Assembly: GCF_035830635.1 (NCBI RefSeq)
Contig: NZ_JAYMFI010000008.1
Location: 1 to 6,402, forward strand
Origin: Adlercreutzia shanghongiae
GTDB taxonomy: Bacteria; Actinomycetota; Coriobacteriia; Coriobacteriales; Eggerthellaceae
Reading direction: 5' to 3'
DNA length: 6,402 bases
In this document: in pieces, positions 5,938 to 6,402 of the stretch
Numbering within the stretch: position 1 is the stretch's first letter
Layout of the letters: each line of letters begins with the position of its first letter
Notes under the pieces: model-generated
What the model was told of the DNA's origin: nothing
Seen by the model: only the letters and a program-made list of their open reading frames with translations
The model's database searches: none
Position numbers and translations under genes: made by a program

Positions 5938-5987
5938 AAAACCCAGAGCGCAGGACGCCGTACCCGGTGCCCTGCGGTTTGAGTTTT
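5938..5987. terminator. 50-bp near-palindrome between divergent holin and integrase genes (bidirectional terminator, attenuator or operator)
   Basis: Two 23-base arms (5938-5960 and 5965-5987) flank a four-base TACC loop. The core CGCAGG / CCTGCG stem continues to CCG/CGG at the loop with one mismatch and one G-T pair, and the outer ends are AAAAC and GTTTT. A G+C stem with U-tracts on whichever strand is transcribed looks like a bidirectional intrinsic terminator. It nevertheless lies upstream of both genes, 22-23 bases from each start codon. No convincing sigma-70 promoter for either gene lies between the dyad and its start codon, so an attenuator or phage-repressor operator role is equally possible. 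Confidence 0.6.
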
Positions 5988-6008
5988 CCGTCAAACGAAG
6001 GAGAAGCA

Positions 6009-6402
6009 ATGGACAACGCGACACTGACCATCGGCGAGATAGCCTGGAGCCACTACCTGCCCGCCAAGCGCCAGCGGAGGCGCACCAACACGTGCGACGG
6101 CTACGAGAGCAGCATCAGGCTGTACGTGGCGCCGCGCTGGGGAGACATGGCCATCGCCGACATCGAGCCCGACGACGTTCAGGCGTGGGTGGACGAGCTT
6201 GCCAAGACCGAGGCAGGCCCCGGCGGCGCGTGGAAGGCTTACAAGTGCCTGCGCCAGATCGTGCGCTGGGCGCTCGCCAAGTGGAAGATGCGCGTCTACG
6301 ACCCCACCCAGCATATCGAGAAGCCCAGGGTTCCCACCTACAAGCCAGACACGTTGACCCACCGAAGGCTCAAGCGCCTCATACGCGGCATGGTGGGCTG
6401 CG
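6009..6402 (+). CDS. int: Tyrosine-family site-specific integrase, N-terminal part only
   Basis: The first 131 codons are visible before the window ends. After a short N-terminal basic patch (AKRQRRRTNT, 19-28) comes a SAM-like core-binding domain: YESSIRLYVAPRWGDMAIAD (32-51), then IEPDDVQAWVDELAKTE, and a helix KCLRQIVRWALAKWKM. This order is characteristic of phage integrases, followed in full-length proteins (about 350-420 aa) by the catalytic R-H-R-Y domain, which is off the right edge. The start ATG at 6009 has AAGGAG (5998-6003) five bases upstream. It should recombine the tRNA-Val core site at 4057-4102 with the copy at the far end. The catalytic residues cannot be checked here, so activity is unknown. 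Confidence 0.85.
   Translation, partial: MDNATLTIGEIAWSHYLPAKRQRRRTNTCDGYESSIRLYVAPRWGDMAIADIEPDDVQAWVDELAKTEAGPGGAWKAYKCLRQIVRWALAKWKMRVYDPTQHIEKPRVPTYKPDTLTHRRLKRLIRGMVGC

Larger units (their letters stand above)
4103..6402. mobile_element. One end of an integrated prophage (continues past the window)
   Basis: The left boundary is the break in tRNA-Val homology at about 4102. Content from here is phage-like: an AT-rich arm region, endolysin, small acidic protein, holin, and a tyrosine integrase running off the right edge. The second attachment end, expected to carry an intact tRNA-Val(GAC), is not in the window. It could also be a degenerate prophage or a satellite, since no structural or replication genes are visible. 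Confidence 0.85.

Noticed and set aside
5915..6031. 39-residue N-terminal extension of the holin
   Set aside because: It crosses the integrase start codon and the palindrome. AAAGGA five bases before the ATG at 5914 and the family-like N-terminus favour the shorter protein.
1..6402. CRISPR array or defence system
   Set aside because: No regularly spaced identical repeats and no nuclease, toxin-antitoxin or restriction gene are visible.

Overview
The window is high-GC DNA with frequent GTG starts. The gene set and protein style suggest a gut-type actinobacterium of the class Coriobacteriia (Eggerthellaceae-like). This placement is an impression from composition and protein flavour, not a search result.

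Left part (1 to about 4057) is ordinary chromosome. A ribonuclease D gene (minus strand, C-terminus off the left edge) is divergent from a YegS/DgkB-type lipid kinase gene (plus strand). The 66-bp gap holds a good sigma-70-like promoter for the RNase gene that overlaps the kinase start codon. The kinase gene converges on a 12-TM-type basic amino acid/polyamine antiporter gene (ArcD-like, minus strand). The 437-bp gap between them contains a 132-bp imperfect inverted-repeat element and a textbook UUCG-loop terminator for the antiporter gene.

At 4057-4102 lies the displaced 3' half of a tRNA-Val(GAC) gene, from the anticodon loop through an encoded CCA, followed on the same strand by what looks like the original tRNA terminator. 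The sequence stops matching a tRNA at the 5' side of the anticodon loop. This is the classic scar of a tyrosine-recombinase element inserted into a tRNA gene, so it marks the chromosome/prophage boundary.

Right part (about 4103 to 6402, continuing off the right edge) is one end of a prophage or prophage-like element. It begins with an AT-rich attachment-arm region carrying a 22-bp perfect palindrome and a pair of imperfect direct repeats. Next comes a compact lysis operon on the minus strand, in transcription order holin, 50-aa acidic protein, endolysin; the first two genes are joined by TAATG and the last two by a one-base gap. The endolysin is an Amidase_2 domain plus linker plus two peptidoglycan-binding-like repeats. 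A tyrosine integrase gene starts divergently on the plus strand and is truncated by the window end. The 94-bp gap between holin and integrase is dominated by a 50-bp near-palindrome. The unusual points are the lysis cassette placed between the attachment site and the integrase, and the dense set of dyads that may coordinate excision with lysis. No wholly new system can be proven from this window.
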